From Apostichopus japonicus (taxonomy: Eukaryota; Echinodermata; Holothuroidea; Aspidochirotida; Stichopodidae), in assembly GCF_037975245.1 (NCBI RefSeq), contig NC_092573.1, positions 14,096,001 to 14,156,000 on the forward strand: a stretch of 60,000 bases of DNA. Direction: 5' to 3'. Every line of letters begins with the position of its first letter. Position 1 is the first letter of the stretch. The notes under the pieces were generated by a model, which ran no database searches, was not told the DNA's origin, and worked only from the letters and a program-made list of their open reading frames with translations. A program made the translations under genes and the position numbers. Shown here piece after piece: positions 56,727 to 60,000 of this stretch.

Positions 56727-57182
56727 TTAGTCATGTCCTTCCTGAGTGTTGAGCCCAAGGGGTTGAATGGTGCGCAGGCGTTGCATCCACAGCCTCTCTG
56801 TGCTGATTCGTACTAGGTCAGGACGGCTACCTAAGGATTCAATCCCCTGTAGGGACATGTCATTAATGGTATGGTTGGGAAGGTTAAAGTGTTCTCCAAC
56901 TGGGGTCTCAGTCTTCATGGTGTTTACTGTGGATCTGTGACCATAGAATCGCTTCTTGGGTTGGTTTTGGTTTCACCATCATACTGGATGCCGAAAACTC
57001 TACAAGAGATCAGATATATGACGTTAGTGGTTGTGCAAGTGATGTGACCCTTAGTCTTGTGTGTGAGTTGCATGCTGTGGCTGGTGATGGAATTGGATTC
57101 AACAATGTGGTGGCTGCAGATGATGCATCTCGAAGTACGATCACATTGAAAGTACCATGCTGAATGGGTGTAGGGTTAGAAT
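56727..57182 (-). pseudogene. GIY-YIG endonuclease domain of the Penelope-like element
   Basis: Fragments on the minus strand correspond to the intact version in B: the Cys-containing linker, YLISCRVFGIQYD-type text near 57000 and GEHFNLPNHTINDMSLQGIE, RLWMQRLRTIQPLGLN. A deletion near 56960 removes part of the TTLKKRFYGH helix and shifts the frame. It lies C-terminal to the RT, as in canonical Penelope elements. Confidence 0.7.
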
Positions 57183-58540
57183 TTAGAGGTGGAACAGCAG
57201 CACGCACAAGGTCTCGTAGGTTGCGTGGTCGTCTGTAGGCGATGATGGGTTTTCAGGGACGGCTCGTTGGAGTCTATCTGAAGTGAGGAGAATGTTGTGG
57301 TTGTTAGAGGTGACTTGCTGAAGAGGAGGAAGATTTGGGTGGAAAGAAACAACTAGGGGGAGCTTGTTGTTGCAATCTCGTCCCTTTTTGTTCTTCACTG
57401 CCAAAGTAGATGATCTGGAAAGGGAGCGGACTCTCTGAATGGCTTTACGCATCCTTCTGGCACCATGTCCCCTGGCTGTAAGGTGTTTTTTCCAAAGCAT
57501 CTGTAAGGCGGATGAAGGAGGAATTGTTAGAGCAAGTGCGACGAAGACGAAGTGCTTGACTGTAGGCAATTCCAGACTTGCAGTGACGGGGATGGCAGCT
57601 TGAAGAATGGAGATACTGGTGTGTGTCTTTGGGCTTGGTGTATAAGTCTGTAGAGAGAGAACCGTGTTCCTTGCGAACAGTCACATCGCGAAAGTTAACC
57701 TGTTGGTGAGAGTAATCAGAGGTTAATTTGATGGTGCTATGGAAAGAATTGATGTGATTGATGAAGGTGAGCAGGCTATCCTCATCACTGGTCCAAACGA
57801 AAAAGATGTCATCAATGTAGCGCCACCAGATAACAGGACGGCAGGGAGCTGTACTGAGCATGCGTTCTTCAAGGCTAGACATGAACAGGCAAGCAAAGGA
57901 AGGAGGCATCCTGGTATCCATGGCAGTCCCGTGTCTTTGAAGGTTATGCTTGTCCATGAACGTGAAGTTGTTTTTGGTGAGAACCTGTTGCATGAGAACT
58001 TTGATGTCAGAGATGGGTGGACAACGGTGGACCTTCTTAGACAGGGCTGCACACGTGGCTGCGATGCCTTCAGCATGAGGGATGTTAGTGTAAAGAGAAG
58101 TGACGTCGAAAGAACCGATGATGGCTGTACTAGGGATTTGGTTCTTGATATCTTAAAGTTTCCCGAGGAAAACTGGAGTGTAAGAGATGTAAGAGTTAAT
58201 CTGAGGAACTAGAGGTTTGATGAAGTGGTCAACAAACAAGGATATCTTCTCGGTGGGGGACCCATTACCTGAGATGATAGGCCTACCAGGGTTGGGCAGA
58301 AGATAAAACCTGGCTGCCTTACAGTCTGTGGGAGAAAGGAAAGAAACATCCTTCTTAAAGATCTGGTTCCGCTGGTACATATCTCGCTGTTGGAGAGATG
58401 ACGCATGGCTTCCTTGATGTAATCCTGTCGATCCTGGATGACAACTGCAGAACCTTTGTCGGCTGGCTTGATGATAATGTCACTGCGAGACATCAGTGAG
58501 GAGAGTGCTGCACACTCATTTCTTGGGAGGCTGTCGTGTG
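57183..58540 (-). pseudogene. Penelope-like reverse transcriptase
   Basis: In minus-strand order: SLPRNECAALSSLMSR, IIIKPADKGSAVVIQDRQDY (Penelope RT start), TAMDTRMPPSFACLFMSSLE, WWRYIDDIFFVWTSDED (catalytic YIDD box), HQQVNFRDVTVRKEHGSL and TDLYTKPKDTHQYLHSSSCH. These are the usual block order and spacing of Penelope-like elements, whose RT is related to telomerase. The pieces lie in different frames (58209-58877, 57723-58076, 57445-57993, 57183-57569), so several frameshifts have accumulated. The frame at the 5' end simply continues into flanking DNA. Confidence 0.8.
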
Positions 58541-58600
58541 TTCTGCGCAGAGGAGAGTTTGACTGGTTAGTCTCAGAGCTGACGACTTGTGTGTAGACTT

Positions 58601-60000
58601 CATAGGATTTAATCAGATTCGTTGTACACAGTTGTTGTACGAGGTTCTTAGGAGACAAATTGTACTGACAAAAAGTAAATGCAAATAACAGCTGGAAAGT
58701 AGGGAATATACTAGGAAGCCACTTATGTAATGTATAACAGTAGTTTAATGGACTATAAAGGTAAATAAGTTTTTTTTTTATAACTTTTAGATTTAAACGT
58801 GGATGTATGCGAATATAAATATAAACGTGCTTTTCGAACCGATAAACTGAAAGTTGTAGCAAGGTACCCCCATTCAAAGGTAAAAACGGCAGAGTGTAAA
58901 GTAAGTAGAATCACATAATTTGTCTGTCAATGTGCCCTCAATACAACATCATAGATTACCTGAAGTTCCCTTTTGCAACACTGAAATTTGGAATACTATG
59001 TGAAAACTGACGGCTTGTAGGAATAACATTTGAACTTCGGCACTATGCTCTTAGATTAATTTCCATCATCTATAAGCCTAAGAAAGTTATTGTCTCTAAA
59101 CTCTTCCTGGCGCTTTCCTTAACAACATATTACACAGACACATATGTCTTGAACGCATCTTCTCGATCATAGCAAATCATGTAACCAATGAAAACATATG
59201 TTAAGGGTATGAGTTGTGCAAAATTGATTGTTACTTAGTTTAAATGAGTCTAATACTGTTCATTATAAATAAACACAAAAATTTCCTAACTCGCCTTATT
59301 TTCGATTACACATACCTACGGACATTGGCTTGTACGTAATGAAAGATGTGGACGAAGGAACGGAGGGGGGGGGGGATGAGTAATTTCTCCGACTGATTGA
59401 AGGATAGGATGTGAACCAGTGAAGAGTCAAGGGTTATATGAGGGTGTGGCCCTGGCGTCACTGAAGGTGACGCCCATGTAGACGAGCTGGGAATCTTTCA
59501 GTCTCTAATTCGCAAGGTTTTGCCAATAAATACTCATAATTTCTACCTTATGCACAGTGTTGCAAAATCACGTGACCTGAAGCATTTGTGTAGACATCCA
59601 TTCAGTCTTGAGGGTTGCAGGTGGGCGCAATGTTTCATGGACACCACAACGAGGTGCACTCGCAAAAGATCGTCGAGATGTATAAAAAATAGTGAAACTT
59701 AGATTTGTTAGGAATGCATTTCTTTGTTCAGTAGTACCCTTGTGCCGAATGAGTTATTAACTTGTAATTTGTGGAGGTATGTTTGGCATTGGAACTCGGG
59801 AAACTTATGAAAAAGATGTGAATTGACTTGTTTTGAACTTAGAACTCAGAAAAGTCAAACGCAAACAAGATCACCATCGGTGGTTGAGCTACGAAGATAT
59901 AACAAAATATGGAGGGAGGGGGGGGGGGGGGCGGGGGAGCTGGCGGGGTTAGTGCAAAACGTTGAACAGATTGGCTATCTTCGAAAAACGAACTTAGTTA
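58601..60000 (+). other. 3' flank, continues past the window end
   Basis: 58613-59170 aligns with A 13605-13890, with about 240 bp extra (58660-58900). 59155-60000 is nearly identical to B 38620-39460. No gene is seen. Confidence 0.6.

Larger units (their letters stand above)
56283..58600 (-). mobile_element. Penelope-like element, 5'-truncated, with 12-bp duplication
   Basis: CATAGGATTTAA stands at both edges (56271-56282 and 58601-58612), whereas unit A has it once (13593-13604) with matching flanks on both sides. The 2.3-kb insert on the minus strand encodes a Penelope-type reverse transcriptase followed by a GIY-YIG endonuclease. The 5' end is truncated just before the RT, as is common in this group. 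Frames are broken, so it is inactive. Confidence 0.8.

Noticed and set aside
57739-58212. Plus-strand open frame of 157 codons
   Set aside because: Antisense to the Penelope-like RT (YIDD box region); no family features of its own.

Overview
This window is nuclear DNA from an animal. It has GT-AG introns, many non-LTR retrotransposons, Penelope-like elements, TTAA-flanked DNA transposons, (TA)n tracts and an AT-rich background. The host genes are single-SRCR-domain membrane receptors in tandem. Lineage-specific SRCR expansion together with Tx1-like, CR1-like and Penelope-like elements and THAP-bearing transposons suggests a marine invertebrate deuterostome, most likely an echinoderm (for example a sea urchin or sea cucumber). 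That is an inference; no species-specific marker was seen.

The backbone is one gene unit repeated about three and a half times on the + strand. A unit has a signal-peptide exon, one SRCR exon (336 nt, phase 1-1), a transmembrane exon and a short tail exon rich in tyrosine and acidic residues. Unit A (exons at 112, 1975, 3180 and 6013) has a one-base frameshift in its SRCR exon, but carries the richest tail signalling motifs. Unit B (32554, 33126, 35130) has intact exons 2-4 but no signal-peptide exon: the expected place is occupied by a 4.8-kb insertion starting at 21592. Unit C (45592, 47315, 48111, 50817) is the only complete, open copy. A fourth tail exon (53827) with its own copy of the preceding intron lies downstream and could serve C as an alternative last exon. 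All SRCR copies lack the same two cysteines, which by position are the pair that normally forms one disulfide.

The paralogous units act as empty sites for each other, so several insertions can be bounded closely. These are a 5.1-kb Tx1/L1-like LINE with a 17-bp target duplication in unit A (7587-12726); a CR1-like LINE with PHD-like and esterase-like ORF1 in unit B (about 27375-31628); a 5'-truncated Penelope-like element with a 12-bp target duplication downstream of D (56283-58600), and an internally deleted relative in B (about 37630-38610); a 1.4-kb TTAA-flanked element carrying a THAP domain in the upstream flank of C (43756-45165); a related 3.1-kb region downstream of A (about 14291-17407) with a broken THAP domain and a P2X7-intracellular-domain-like gene on the opposite strand; a TTAA MITE in B (35720-36592); a hAT-type MITE with 8-bp target duplication (41676-42026); and a LINE fragment in the 3' flank of C (about 50975-52060). 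A block of about 1.4 kb (19446-20860) is inverted relative to its copy in B.

The most interesting items are (i) the receptor cluster, whose tails differ between copies (NPxY, ITSM-like and YxNM motifs in A, reduced in B, absent in C/D) while the ectodomain keeps a four-cysteine SRCR variant, and (ii) the twice-seen TTAA-bounded arrangement of a THAP domain facing a P2X7-intracellular-domain-like reading frame. Neither function can be settled from sequence alone.
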